A stretch of DNA of 64,000 nt from Bradyrhizobium sp. RD5-C2 (GCF_019972155.1 NZ_BOVL01000012.1:407359-471358); one strand, 5' to 3'; positions 24,985-34,350 are shown, counted from the first letter of the stretch. Notes: generated by a model from the sequence alone, not told the origin. A program made the numbers and translations.

Positions 24985-25611
24985 TCACATCGGCGGCGTG
25001 AGCCCGTCGCGGCCGACGCTGACACGGTCGGTCTCAAACGAGCCGTCGGGCAGCTTCTTCATGAAGGCGATGACCTTGGCGCCGGTCTTGAGGTCCGCCT
25101 TGTCGCCGGGAACGTAGGTCACGACAGGCGTGTCGGGCGTGACCTGCACCTTCTTCTCGCCGTCCTTGTACTTGACCAGCAACGTATGACCGTCGTTGCC
25201 GACGACGGATTCCGCGACGGTGGCGTTGGTCATGCTGCTGTTCGGCTTCAGATCATACGGCCGCGAACCCTCGCCGGTGCCGCGCATGTTTTCCGGGAAG
25301 ACATGCACCTCGACCGCCTTCGGCACGCCATCGGGGCCCGGCACCGTGGTCGTACCGATGAAGGAACCGACTTTGATGTCGGCCAGGCCGATCTTGGTGA
25401 GACCGAGCACCACCATATTGCCCGCCATATGCAGCTTGACGTCCTCGCCGCTGCGCGACTTCACCGCCAGCGTATCGCCGTCGACGCCTTCGACGGTTCC
25501 ACGCACCCGCGTCGGCGTCGGCGGCTGTTGCGCAAGCGCGTAGAGCGTGGATGCCGTCACCATCGCGAGCGCAATGAACGGACGAATGAAATGGGAACGG
25601 CTGGCAGGCAT
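24985..25611 (-). CDS. Exported protein, paralogue of the preceding gene (DUF5666-like)
   Basis: The 208-residue product has an N-terminal basic stretch and hydrophobic helix (FIALAMVTASTLYALA-QQ). It has the same two-domain plan as the 24014 product. Shared words include VRGTVEGVDGDTLAVKSRSG, HVFPEN, SSMTNATVAE and LVKYKDGEKKV. The ATG at 25611 follows GGAGATCCCC. The pair looks like an old tandem duplication. The partner molecule is unknown. Confidence 0.72.
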   Translation of the reverse strand: MPASRSHFIRPFIALAMVTASTLYALAQQPPTPTRVRGTVEGVDGDTLAVKSRSGEDVKLHMAGNMVVLGLTKIGLADIKVGSFIGTTTVPGPDGVPKAVEVHVFPENMRGTGEGSRPYDLKPNSSMTNATVAESVVGNDGHTLLVKYKDGEKKVQVTPDTPVVTYVPGDKADLKTGAKVIAFMKKLPDGSFETDRVSVGRDGLTPPM

Positions 25612-25678
25612 GGGGATCTCCGGGAGGGAACGCGGGGGACTAACACGAGACACCGTTCCGGAGACGCTATTCCAGGCC

Positions 25679-26557
25679 TCAAGTCTTTGTGAGATCGGCC
25701 TCGACAAGCGCACGCAATTCCGCCGTGACCTTCGGGCGCTGTCCGAACCACAATTCGAAACCGCGCACCGCCTGATGCAGCAGCATGCCGAGGCCGTCGG
25801 CGGTCTTCAGGCCACGCGCCTCGGCTGCGGCGAGCAGCGGCGTCACCAGCGGCACATAGACAATATCGGAAACAACCGCATTTTGCGGCAGCAACCGCAC
25901 ATCGACCTCGAGCGCGGGCTGGCCATGCTGGCCGAGCGACGTGGCGTTCACCAGCAGCCCTGCGCGCGGCAGTAGCTCGCCGACCGTGTCCCACGTCGCG
26001 GGATGAACGCGTGCGCCGAACTGGTCGGCCAGCGCACGGGCTCGATCGATGGTGCGGTTGACCACATGCACGCGCGCAATCCCGCGCTCGATCAGGCCGA
26101 ACACCACCGCGCGCGCCGCGCCGCCGGCCCCTAACACCAGCGCATCTTCGGTCTTGTCCCAGCCGGGTTCGCAGGCGTCGAGATTGTTGATGAAGCCTTC
26201 GACATCGGTGTTGGTCGAACGCAACTCGCCATCGGCAAACCACAAGGTGTTGGCGGCGCCGACGGCGCGGGCGCGCGCATCCGGCGTCGACAGCGCCAGC
26301 GCTTGCTCCTTGTGCGGAATGGTGACGTTGGCCCCGACGAAGCCGCGCAGCGACAGGCGGAACAGGAAATCCTTGAAATCCTCCGGCGGCACCGCCTCGA
26401 TCACGTAGCCGCCCTCGATGCCGAGCGTGCGCAGCCAGTAATGATGGATCAGTGGCGAGCGGGAATGCGCCGCCGGCCAGCCGATCAGGCAGGCGGCGCG
26501 GGTTTTGCCTTGAGCGCTGCCTTGGGTGTTACCGTGAGTGTCGCCTTGGGATGTCAT
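25679..26557 (-). CDS. aroE: Shikimate dehydrogenase
   Basis: AroE reduces 3-dehydroshikimate with NADPH in the aromatic amino-acid pathway. The 292-residue product begins with a low-complexity GNTQGSAQGKT lead, then ACLIGWPAAHSRSPLIHHYW (shikimate-binding Ser pair). It has NVTIPHKEQAL with the catalytic Lys and AVGAANTLW. The Rossmann loop is GAGGAARAVVFGL and the NADPH phosphate site NRTIDRA. The ATG at 26557 is used; the longer upstream frame overlaps the YoaK gene. The extra N-terminal 20 residues are unusual for AroE. Confidence 0.92.
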   Translation of the reverse strand: MTSQGDTHGNTQGSAQGKTRAACLIGWPAAHSRSPLIHHYWLRTLGIEGGYVIEAVPPEDFKDFLFRLSLRGFVGANVTIPHKEQALALSTPDARARAVGAANTLWFADGELRSTNTDVEGFINNLDACEPGWDKTEDALVLGAGGAARAVVFGLIERGIARVHVVNRTIDRARALADQFGARVHPATWDTVGELLPRAGLLVNATSLGQHGQPALEVDVRLLPQNAVVSDIVYVPLVTPLLAAAEARGLKTADGLGMLLHQAVRGFELWFGQRPKVTAELRALVEADLTKT

Positions 26558-26588
26558 GGCTGTGACATTGGCCAAGGCAGGCGCGCTG

Positions 26589-27230
26589 TCAATCCGTCCG
26601 CTTCGCGGTTGCGGCAACCAGCGCGCTAAGGGCGAACGCGGTGGCCGCGGCAAACCAGATCGCACCGAGATTGATCCAGCGGTAGGCCAATGCGCCGCCG
26701 AGAGCGCCCGCAACCAGCGCCGCCCACAGCAATACGTTGGGCAGCCAGGCCCAAGGCGCACCACCGGTCAGCGCGGCGGCGATCAGCTGCCCCGCCTTGA
26801 CCAGCGCGCCCGTGACATAGGTCAGCCCAAGCCCGGCCCCGCCTTCCAGCTGGAACACGGCGTTCTCGAGCCCCATCGCCAGCACGATGGCGGCGACCGC
26901 CGCATTCGGCAGGCCATACCCATAGGCCAAGGCCGCCGATGTCAGCAGCAGTGCCTCGACCAGCAGGATCAGCGGCTGGCGATGCGCGATGCGGCTGAGC
27001 ACGACCAGGCTGCCGGCCGCAGCACCGGCGACGAACAGCACGATCAGCTCCAGCGCTTCCAGGGCATGCTGCCAGTGCCCCTCCGCCAAGGTCACGCCGA
27101 GCCGCGTCGAGTTGCCGCTCATGAAGGAGACGAACAGCCCGCCGAGATGCAGATAGCCGATGCCGTCGACATAGCCGGCCAGCGCGCTGAGCGCACAGGC
27201 CAGCGCCAGGTTACGGCGGGATTCAAGCAT
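26589..27230 (-). CDS. YoaK/DUF1275 family membrane protein
   Basis: The 213-residue product has six or seven hydrophobic segments. It has the family start CALSALAGYVDGIGYLHLGG and FVSFMSGNSTRLGVTLAEG, both characteristic of YoaK/DUF1275. Later segments include GLENAVFQLEGGAGLGLTYV and a stop at KRTD. The function of this family is not established; a transporter has been suggested. It ends 31 bases from the aroE ATG on the same strand and may share its transcript. Confidence 0.88.
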   Translation of the reverse strand: MLESRRNLALACALSALAGYVDGIGYLHLGGLFVSFMSGNSTRLGVTLAEGHWQHALEALELIVLFVAGAAAGSLVVLSRIAHRQPLILLVEALLLTSAALAYGYGLPNAAVAAIVLAMGLENAVFQLEGGAGLGLTYVTGALVKAGQLIAAALTGGAPWAWLPNVLLWAALVAGALGGALAYRWINLGAIWFAAATAFALSALVAATAKRTD

Positions 27231-27320
27231 GATGTCGTTGCGCCCCCATCAGGGACACAAGCTAGCTGGCGGCGGTCATCCTGCCAACGATCACGCCCGC
27301 GCGGCGCGCGATTGCAGGAG

Positions 27321-29309
27321 TCAGCGCTCGACTTTGCACTCGAAGCGGTTGTCGCGCCCCAAGGGGTTGGCGTCGAGGCATGCGATGCCCGGGACCAAGT
27401 GAGCATGCCGGTCGATCGCACACCATTTGCCGTCGCGCTTCGCCCACGCCACGCCGCGTTGGCGCGGCGTGAAATAGACCGGCTCGTCGAACTGCGGCTC
27501 GACCACCACCTTCCCGGCAGTGTCGACGAGCCCCCATTTGCCGTCCCTGAGAAAGGTCAGGAGACCGAAATCGACGTTGACCCCCACACGTTCGGCGCCA
27601 ATGTCGATCCACGTCTCCCCGGTCCGCGACAGGATGGCGCGCTTGCCCGCGGCTTCCGACATGATCACGGGACTGATACTGACGTCGCACAGAACGCCCG
27701 GACGCGGCGGGATGACCCAGGATTGGTCCGAAAGCCGGAGCACACCGGTCGTTCCGGACAGGGTCACAAAGGCGGTATCGTTTTCGCGACGCAGCGCGGC
27801 CGCGTCGAATTTCGGCTCGATCAGCCATGATCCGTCCGAGCGCATGAAGCCGCGCTTGCCATCGATCGACGCGACAAAGAGATCGGTGCCAGTCGAGAGG
27901 TAATCGTATTTGGGTTCCAGCACCCAATGTCCGTCCGGACCAAGGCGCCCCCAATTGCCATCGAGCTTGGCATTCTTGACGCCCGATCCGGCCGAGACAA
28001 TCGCCTCGAATTGCACAGGCGTCACAGGGTTCGAGCCGGCATCGACCAGACCGAATTTGTCTCCGATCTTCAGAACGAACGGCGAAGTGCCGCCATAACA
28101 CGACGCGTCGATAAGCCGGCCGCCCGGCGGCTGCAGCGGGCTGCCGTCCGCCTTGAAGTGGAGCCATTCCTTGTTCTTGTATGCGTCGAGCCGGCCATCG
28201 GCGCATTGCCCGATCGGCTGATCGTATTCGGCATCGAGAACCACGTGGCCGTTGAGGTCCAGAAGTCCCCAACGATCCGCCATCTTGAAGTGCCAGCCGA
28301 ACACGGCGCCGGGGCGATCAGACTTCAGACCGGCAAAGGCAAACTGAAGCTGTTGGTAGTTGGTCTGGAATATCCAGGCGCCTGATTTGTCGATCACGCC
28401 GACGATGCCGTCGCGCTCGGCCGATGTGCGATCGAAGCCCGCGATGAACCACCCAGCTTTGTCGAAAACCGGCTCGATGACGAAGTTTCCCTGCCGGTCG
28501 ATAAAGCCGACCTTGCCGTTGACCGTCACGCGTGCGAGCCCGTTATTCAGCGCACTCACCTGCTGGAATTTCGGCTCGACAAGCCAGCTTCCGTCGACAC
28601 GCATGAGCCCCCAAAGCTCGTCCTTTTGCACCCAGCGGAGTGCAGGGTTGTTGTCGAACCCGGGAATCGGTGGCTTGCGCGACTCGATCAATCGCCCCCG
28701 GATGTCGACGACGTCGGCCGACATCGGTATCGCTTCGAAGATAATGTCGGCCTGTCCGCCGAAACCGATCCTGCTATTGGAAAAATCGTCCCCGCCGGTC
28801 ATTCCGCCCAGCCTCCGGGTTTCCGACACGGCAAATCGATCCGGACCTATCGCGCGTATGAATCCGTATTTCGGCTCGATCACCATCTTGCCGTCCAGGT
28901 CGATCAGGCCGGACTTTCCGTCCACGTCGACTTGGGCGAAGCCGAATTTGTAATCGTCAACGATGCGGTATTGCGGCTTGACGATCTCGTTGCCGTCCTC
29001 GTCGACGAAACCGTAGAGACCGCGAAGGCGGACCGCGGCCCGTTGATCCGAGAACGTCCCAACCCAGTCGTTGCGCGGGAGTACCGCGACCGTACCATCG
29101 CGGTGCACCGCGCCACACAGGCCGCCGGGAAACGCGCACATTGGCAGGGGGCCAGACGAAGGAGGATCGTAGGGGGAGGGCTTATGCGCGATCAAATCCC
29201 GCAAGACGGCTTTGCCGGCCGGCGTCAATTCGACCGGCCTGTCTTGCGCGAGCGCGCCATGCATCAGCAGCACGCCCGCCAACGCGGCAACCTTCGACCA
29301 CACGCGCAC
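27321..29309 (-). CDS. Exported WG-repeat protein
   Basis: The product of about 662 residues has a signal peptide (VAALAGVLLMHGALA-QDR) and about ten WG repeats. These are 45-70 residues apart and read like GLIDLDGKMVIEPKY, WGLMRVDGSWLVEPKF, GFIDRQGNFVIEPVF and WGLVDTAGKVVVEPQF. The WG family has no assigned biochemical role and probably forms a beta-rich surface or periplasmic scaffold. The start is uncertain. I choose GTG at 29309 because GAGGGCAGG precedes it; another GTG at 29354 adds 15 residues. Convergent spacing to the EF-G-like gene is 176 bases. Confidence 0.8.
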   Translation of the reverse strand: MRVWSKVAALAGVLLMHGALAQDRPVELTPAGKAVLRDLIAHKPSPYDPPSSGPLPMCAFPGGLCGAVHRDGTVAVLPRNDWVGTFSDQRAAVRLRGLYGFVDEDGNEIVKPQYRIVDDYKFGFAQVDVDGKSGLIDLDGKMVIEPKYGFIRAIGPDRFAVSETRRLGGMTGGDDFSNSRIGFGGQADIIFEAIPMSADVVDIRGRLIESRKPPIPGFDNNPALRWVQKDELWGLMRVDGSWLVEPKFQQVSALNNGLARVTVNGKVGFIDRQGNFVIEPVFDKAGWFIAGFDRTSAERDGIVGVIDKSGAWIFQTNYQQLQFAFAGLKSDRPGAVFGWHFKMADRWGLLDLNGHVVLDAEYDQPIGQCADGRLDAYKNKEWLHFKADGSPLQPPGGRLIDASCYGGTSPFVLKIGDKFGLVDAGSNPVTPVQFEAIVSAGSGVKNAKLDGNWGRLGPDGHWVLEPKYDYLSTGTDLFVASIDGKRGFMRSDGSWLIEPKFDAAALRRENDTAFVTLSGTTGVLRLSDQSWVIPPRPGVLCDVSISPVIMSEAAGKRAILSRTGETWIDIGAERVGVNVDFGLLTFLRDGKWGLVDTAGKVVVEPQFDEPVYFTPRQRGVAWAKRDGKWCAIDRHAHLVPGIACLDANPLGRDNRFECKVER

Positions 29310-29485
29310 GGTCCTGCCCTCACGGTCCAAACCGGGATCGACGAGTAGGCGCACTCCATGGCGGGATAGTGTCGGTCATTCTACAATGTGTAATTGCACA
29401 TCGTTGCAGGCCGATAGCGGCAGAAGCCAACGTAGCCGCGAATCCCGGGCGCGAGTTTCGCGCGCCCGGGATGACTGCTACAGTC

Positions 29486-31534
29486 TCACGCCGCGTCGCG
29501 ATGCGCGGCGATGATCTGGTCGGCGGCGCGGCCGGTCACTTCGGCCATGCGGTCGAACTGGCGGGTGAAGGTGCCAGCGCCGGCGGTGGCGGAGCGCAGC
29601 TCGACGATGAGGTCGCCGATCTCGGATTCCGGCATCGTGGCGCGGACGCAGTCCCAGCCGCTCCAGCCCTCGCGGGTATCGAAGCCGAGGATCTGGCCGC
29701 GCCGCGCCGACAGGATCGCGTTGACCTTGGCGGTCGCCTCGGTCGGGCAGACGATCTCCACCATATGGATCGGCTCCAGCAGCACCGGCTGGCACTGCGG
29801 CAGCGCCTCGCTGACGCCGGCCCGCGCCGCGGTACGGAACGCCAGGTCGGAGGAGTCGACGCTGTGATAGGAGCCGTCGGTCAGCGTAACGTCGACATCG
29901 ATCACGGGAAAGCCGAGTGGCCCGCGGACCAGCGCGTCGACCACGCCCTCCTCCACCGCACCGATATAGTTACGCGGCACTGCGCCGCCGACCACCTTCT
30001 CGTGGAATTCGAAGCCAGATCCGCGCGGCTTCGGCTTGATGTCGAGCACGACGTCGCCGAACTGACCGTGGCCGCCGGACTGCTTCTTGTGCCGTCCGCG
30101 CTGGGTGACCGCCTTGCGGATGGTCTCCTGATAGCCGATCGCCGGCGGATGCGATTTGACGTTGACGCCGTAGCGGTCCTTCAGCCGCTCCTGCGCGACG
30201 CGCAGATGCATCTCGCCCTGCCCCCACAGCACGGTGTCGTGGGTGCGCGGGTTCTGGATCATCGTCAGCGACGGATCCTCCTCGTTCAGCCGCAGCAGCG
30301 CCTGGCCGAGCTTGACGTCGTCCTTGCGGTCGGTCGCGGCGATCGAGATCGACAGCACCGCCGCGACGGGCTCGACCTTGACCAGCGAGGCCGGAGCCGT
30401 CTTGCCGCTCGACACCGTATCGCCGGTCTTGATCGCATCGAGCTTGCCGAGCGCGACCGCGTCGCCGGCCTCCGCCTGCGGCCGCTTGCTGTCATGCGTG
30501 CCCGAGACCGCGAGGATGCCGGAGACGCGTCCGCTCTCGCCGCTTGAGGATTGCAGCGTCGCGCCGTCGTCGAGCCGGCCTGCAAGCATGCGCGCCAGCG
30601 ACAGCTTGCCGCCGTGCTGCAGATGCACGGTCTTGAACACATAGGCCAGCGCATCCTTCTGGTCCTTGATGTCGAGCCGCGCGGCAGTCTCAGTGACGCC
30701 GGGCGCCTCGTGGCGCAGCGCCTTCAAAAGGCGGAGCACGCCGTTCTCGCGGCTCGCCGCACCCAGCAGCACCGGACAGATCAGCCCATCGCGCAGTTCG
30801 CGCGCGAGATCGTCGAACACCGCATCGCGCGGCGGCTGGATATCCTCCAGCAACTGCTCCATCAGCGCATCGTCGTGATCGGCGAGCTTCTCCAGCATCG
30901 AGAAGCGCGCTTCCTTCTCGCGATCGAGATTGCCGCCCTCGAGCGCCATCACCTCCGACGGCTTGTGCTCGCGATAGACGAAGGCGCGCTCCAGCGCGAG
31001 ATCGACGAAGCCTTCGATCAGATCGCCATTCCAGATCGGGATCTGGCGCAGCACCAGCGGTACGCGCGACGCCGGCTGCAGCGTCGCAAGCGTCTCGCGG
31101 ACGCGCTTGTTGGCGCGGTCGATCTTGTTCAGGAACAGGAAACGGGGAATCCCGAGCTCCTCGAGCTCGCGCAGGATGATCTGCAACTGCGGCAGCTTCT
31201 TCTCGTCAGCCTCGCAGACCACGACCGCGGCATCGACCGCCGGCAACGCGGCACGCATGTCGTGCGCGAACTCGATCGAGCCGGGGCAATCGATAAAGGT
31301 GTAGCTGTCCCCCATAAAGGTGGTGGTCGCGGCGGTCAGGCCTACGCCCATCTTGTGTTGACGTGCCTCGGGGCTGGCATCGCCGACGGAGGTTCCGGCA
31401 TCGACGCTGCCGGCTGTCTTGATGGCGCCAGTGCGCGCCAGGATCGCTTCCAGAAGTGTGGTTTTACCGCTTTGGAAAGGGCCCACCAATGCGATGCACC
31501 GTGGACCTCGGGGACTTCTGACGTCTTGTCCCAT
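29486..31534 (-). CDS. EF-G-like translational GTPase paralogue
   Basis: This 682-residue protein follows the EF-G domain order but is not the main elongation factor. The P-loop is GPFQSGKT (residues 18-25) instead of the usual AHxDAGKT. Switch II reads DCPGS (82-86), where normal EF-G has DTPGH, so the catalytic His is Ser. NKID at 136-139 is intact. Domains II-V are present, with the domain IV stretch KQSGGHGQFGDVV. The ATG at 31534 has GAGGAGGC before it. It stands alone, without rpsL, rpsG or tuf. It could be a slow GTPase acting on stalled ribosomes. Confidence 0.85.
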   Translation of the reverse strand: MGQDVRSPRGPRCIALVGPFQSGKTTLLEAILARTGAIKTAGSVDAGTSVGDASPEARQHKMGVGLTAATTTFMGDSYTFIDCPGSIEFAHDMRAALPAVDAAVVVCEADEKKLPQLQIILRELEELGIPRFLFLNKIDRANKRVRETLATLQPASRVPLVLRQIPIWNGDLIEGFVDLALERAFVYREHKPSEVMALEGGNLDREKEARFSMLEKLADHDDALMEQLLEDIQPPRDAVFDDLARELRDGLICPVLLGAASRENGVLRLLKALRHEAPGVTETAARLDIKDQKDALAYVFKTVHLQHGGKLSLARMLAGRLDDGATLQSSSGESGRVSGILAVSGTHDSKRPQAEAGDAVALGKLDAIKTGDTVSSGKTAPASLVKVEPVAAVLSISIAATDRKDDVKLGQALLRLNEEDPSLTMIQNPRTHDTVLWGQGEMHLRVAQERLKDRYGVNVKSHPPAIGYQETIRKAVTQRGRHKKQSGGHGQFGDVVLDIKPKPRGSGFEFHEKVVGGAVPRNYIGAVEEGVVDALVRGPLGFPVIDVDVTLTDGSYHSVDSSDLAFRTAARAGVSEALPQCQPVLLEPIHMVEIVCPTEATAKVNAILSARRGQILGFDTREGWSGWDCVRATMPESEIGDLIVELRSATAGAGTFTRQFDRMAEVTGRAADQIIAAHRDAA

Positions 31535-31704
31535 TGCCGCCTCCTCGTGTTGGAGCTCGGCCCATGATTGGGTCGGCGACCGTTTATGCTCTGCCTGCGT
31601 TTGACATTTGGCAAGCGGGAAAACGTCGCTGCGGTGCGGCGTCGCGGGAGTTTGCGATGGCGGAGTTGCGCGCCGTGGTTCGCCGGGCGCGTGCGTCCGA
31701 TGCG

Positions 31705-32610
31705 TCAGTTCCTTAGCGGCGTGATGTCGCGCCAGCGCTGCACGATGTCGAGCAGGCGCTGCACGGCAGGCGACACATCTTCCTCGCGCCACGCAATCGT
31801 GAGCGGAGCCGTCACAACAGGCGCGGCAAGCGAAACGTACGCCACGCCGCGACCGGTCTGCGCGCGCGCCGCGGCTTCAGGCACGAGCGACACGCCGACA
31901 CCGGCGGCGACCAGGCCGATCGCGGTTTGCAGATGCAAAACTTCCTGCGCGAGCCGCGGCGTGAAGCCGGCGGCCTGGCATGCCGCGACGATCAGGCCGG
32001 TGACCGAAGGCTCCGGCTGCGCCGGATACAGCACGAAAGCATCGTCGGACAGTTCGGCGAGCGCAATGTCGCCGCGCGCCGCGAGGGGATGCGCGCGCGG
32101 CAGCGCCGCGACATAGGGCTCATCGAGGATCAGGCGCTGCGCGAGACCCGCTTCGGGCAACAGCGCCGGGCGTGCGAAGCCGACGTCGATCCGGCGCCGC
32201 CGCAGCGCCTCGGCAATCTCCGCCGCCAGCATCTCGTCGAGCACGAGTTCGACGTCGGGACAGGCATCGCGATAGGCGCCGATGATATCGGGCAGGCCGG
32301 CAAACATGGCGGAGCCGACGAATCCGATCGCGAGCCTGCCGGCCTGGCCGCGCCCGACACGCCGCGTGTCGGCAACCGCGCTCTCGAAATTTGCGAGCAG
32401 CACGCGTGCGCGCGCCAGAAACAGCTCGCCGGCCTCGGTAAGCCTGATCGGACGGCTATTCCGCTGCAGCAGCGTGACGCCGAGCTCGTCCTCGAGCTGA
32501 CGGATCTGCTGGCTGAGCGGCGGCTGCGCGATGTGCAGCCGCTCGGCCGCACGGGTGAAATTCAATTCCTCGCCGAGCGCCACGAAATATCTGAGGTGTC
32601 GCAATTCCAT
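31705..32610 (-). CDS. LysR family transcriptional regulator
   Basis: The 301-residue regulator has the N-terminal LysR helix-turn-helix: LRYFVALGEELNFTRAAERL with recognition segment QPPLSQQIRQLEDELG, then LLQRNSRPIRLTEAGELFL. The C-terminal part is the substrate-binding-like effector domain, rich in ALRRRRIDVGFARP. The ATG at 32610 fits the family start MELRHLRYF. It is divergent from an epoxide-hydrolase-like gene with an inverted repeat between them, so that gene is the likely target. Confidence 0.88.
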   Translation of the reverse strand: MELRHLRYFVALGEELNFTRAAERLHIAQPPLSQQIRQLEDELGVTLLQRNSRPIRLTEAGELFLARARVLLANFESAVADTRRVGRGQAGRLAIGFVGSAMFAGLPDIIGAYRDACPDVELVLDEMLAAEIAEALRRRRIDVGFARPALLPEAGLAQRLILDEPYVAALPRAHPLAARGDIALAELSDDAFVLYPAQPEPSVTGLIVAACQAAGFTPRLAQEVLHLQTAIGLVAAGVGVSLVPEAAARAQTGRGVAYVSLAAPVVTAPLTIAWREEDVSPAVQRLLDIVQRWRDITPLRN

Positions 32611-32646
32611 GCCGGCGATATAGCACGGCGGCCGGCGCTTGCAGCC

Positions 32647-32671
32647 ATACGCGATAGCTCTGCTAGCGTAT
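32647..32671. promoter_or_regulatory. Inverted repeat between divergent LysR and hydrolase genes
   Basis: ATACGC and GCGTAT form the outer arms with TAGC-TCT-GCTA nested inside, with a two-base bulge. It sits in a 124-bp gap between the two starts, as expected for a LysR site. That LysR binds it is an inference. Confidence 0.45.
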
Positions 32672-32734
32672 CGAACGAGTATTGGACCGGACGCGCGAAC
32701 GCGGACAGCCTGCGGCAAACCACAGGAGGTCGCC

Positions 32735-33667
32735 ATGACGGCACTGGAAAAAGCCTTCGCGGATGCAGCCGCGGCCGGCATCACGCAGCAGAAGATCGAG
32801 ATCGGCGGCCTGTCCGTCAACGTCGCGCGCTTCGGCAAAGGCCCGCCGCTGCTGCTGCTTCACGGCTGGCCGGAGTTCTGGCTGGTGTGGCGTCCGCTGA
32901 TGCTGCGGCTCGGCGACAGTTTCGAGCTGATCGCGCCGGACCTACGCGGCTGCGGCGACACCGGCAAGCCGGCGCCGGGACCTGACCCGTCCGCCACTGC
33001 GGATCGGCATGCGCTGGATATGTTCGCGCTCATGGACGCGCTCGGTCATATCAGCTTCGGCGTGATCGGCGGCGATCTCGGCGCCTATGTCATGCAGGCG
33101 ATGTCGCATCGTCAGCCGCGGCGGCTGCGAGGGACGCTCTATCTCTGCACACCCTATCCGGGCCTCGGCCAGCGCTACGGCGAGCCCGGCCACCTGATCG
33201 AGGTCTGGTATCAATACTTCCAGCAGCTGCCATGGGCCGCGCAACTGGTCGGAAGCTCGCGCGAGTCATGCCGGCTCTACTTCCGCCATTTCCTCGACCA
33301 TTGGTCGGGCGACGATCCCGCCGTGTTCGGCGACCTGTTAGAGGCCTATGTCGACAACTTCATGAAGCCGGGCAACATCCAGGGCGGCTTCGACTGGTAT
33401 CTCTCGTCCGCGCCCAATCGCCGGCTCTGGCTGGAAGGCAGACTGCCGACGCAGCCGCGCATCGAAATCCCCTCGCGCTTTCTCTGGGGCCGCCGTGATC
33501 CGTTGATCGCGCCGGAATGGTCGGACCGGCTGGGGGATTACTGGCGCGAACCTTCGATCAGGTTCGTCGACACCGGGCATTATGTTCACGCCGAGGCGCC
33601 CCGGATCGTTGCCGAAGAAGCCCGCGGCTTCTTCGGCGGATTGCGGAACGCTGCGCGCGAAAATTAA
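32735..33667 (+). CDS. Alpha/beta hydrolase, epoxide-hydrolase-like
   Basis: The 310-residue product has the alpha/beta-hydrolase fold. The oxyanion motif is LLLLHGWPEFWLVWRPLM (HGWPE, as in epoxide hydrolases), the nucleophile elbow is VIGGDLGAYV with Asp, and the C-terminal His is DTGHYVHAEAP. The Asp nucleophile supports an epoxide hydrolase or haloacid-type enzyme over a serine esterase. The ATG at 32735 follows AGGAGG. It is divergent from a LysR regulator. Confidence 0.85.
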   Translation: MTALEKAFADAAAAGITQQKIEIGGLSVNVARFGKGPPLLLLHGWPEFWLVWRPLMLRLGDSFELIAPDLRGCGDTGKPAPGPDPSATADRHALDMFALMDALGHISFGVIGGDLGAYVMQAMSHRQPRRLRGTLYLCTPYPGLGQRYGEPGHLIEVWYQYFQQLPWAAQLVGSSRESCRLYFRHFLDHWSGDDPAVFGDLLEAYVDNFMKPGNIQGGFDWYLSSAPNRRLWLEGRLPTQPRIEIPSRFLWGRRDPLIAPEWSDRLGDYWREPSIRFVDTGHYVHAEAPRIVAEEARGFFGGLRNAAREN

Positions 33668-34146
33668 CGCCCCGGACGCAGCTCCAGGCTCTCAAGGCCG
33701 GCGGCGATGTTGACGCCGACCTGGCCCTGCACGCTGAGCGGCTGCAAGGCGATCGTGTTGTCGGAGCCACCGACCAGCACGTTGCCGCCGACGCCGACGC
33801 CGAGCGTCGCACTGCCCTGCGCGCCGGCGTAGTTGCCGGAGAGCGCACCCGGTCCGAGCCGCTCCACCGGTGCGTAGACGCCCCAGGCCAGCGCCGATTC
33901 CTGGGTGATGCCGAGATCGATGCCGACCTTCTGGATGGTCGCGATGTAGCGATCCTCAGGCTGGCCATTGGCGCGCAGCACGCAACCGAGATGGGTCACG
34001 GAGCCGACGATGAAGCCGACACTCGCGCCACCGCGACATTCCAGGACGCCGACCTGAACGCGCTGGCTCGGCTGTTGGGCGTTGGCGCCAACGATTGCGG
34101 TCAGCGTGGCGATGGCGGCACCGGCAAGGAGAGTGAAGCGACGCAT
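33664..34146 (-). CDS. DUF992 family exported protein
   Basis: The 160-residue product has a signal peptide (FTLLAGAAIATLTAIVGANA-QQ). It has the DUF992 plan: VQVGVLECRGGASVGFIVGS, GIDLGITQESALAWGVYAP, LSGNYAGAQGSATLGVGVGG and the terminal NIAAGLESLELRP. The function of the family is unknown. The ATG at 34146 starts the signal peptide. Its stop overlaps the stop of the convergent hydrolase gene by two bases. A paralogue is the next gene upstream. Confidence 0.82.
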   Translation of the reverse strand: MRRFTLLAGAAIATLTAIVGANAQQPSQRVQVGVLECRGGASVGFIVGSVTHLGCVLRANGQPEDRYIATIQKVGIDLGITQESALAWGVYAPVERLGPGALSGNYAGAQGSATLGVGVGGNVLVGGSDNTIALQPLSVQGQVGVNIAAGLESLELRPGR

Positions 34147-34350
34147 GGTGGAGAGTCTCCGGCTGAAGGGCATGACGCGAGCAGAGAACAGAACGGCGCC
34201 GTGTCTACGGCGCCTTGCGCATCCTATGCCACAACATCGGATGTACAGCCAGAATTTGCGGTGCTCGACCACCAATTGTTACGGGATGTGGCGGTGTTGC
34301 TAGGTCCTTCGGGCCTGCCGATCCTGGTCGGGCGACCGACAGCAGACGAC

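Noticed and set aside
28020..28040. tRNA-like GGGTTCGAGCC
   Set aside because: It is inside the WG-repeat gene and there is no acceptor or anticodon stem around it.
31535..31792. N-terminal extension of the EF-G-like protein
   Set aside because: The sequence is Arg/Pro-rich and the ATG at 31534 has a strong GAGGAGG in front.
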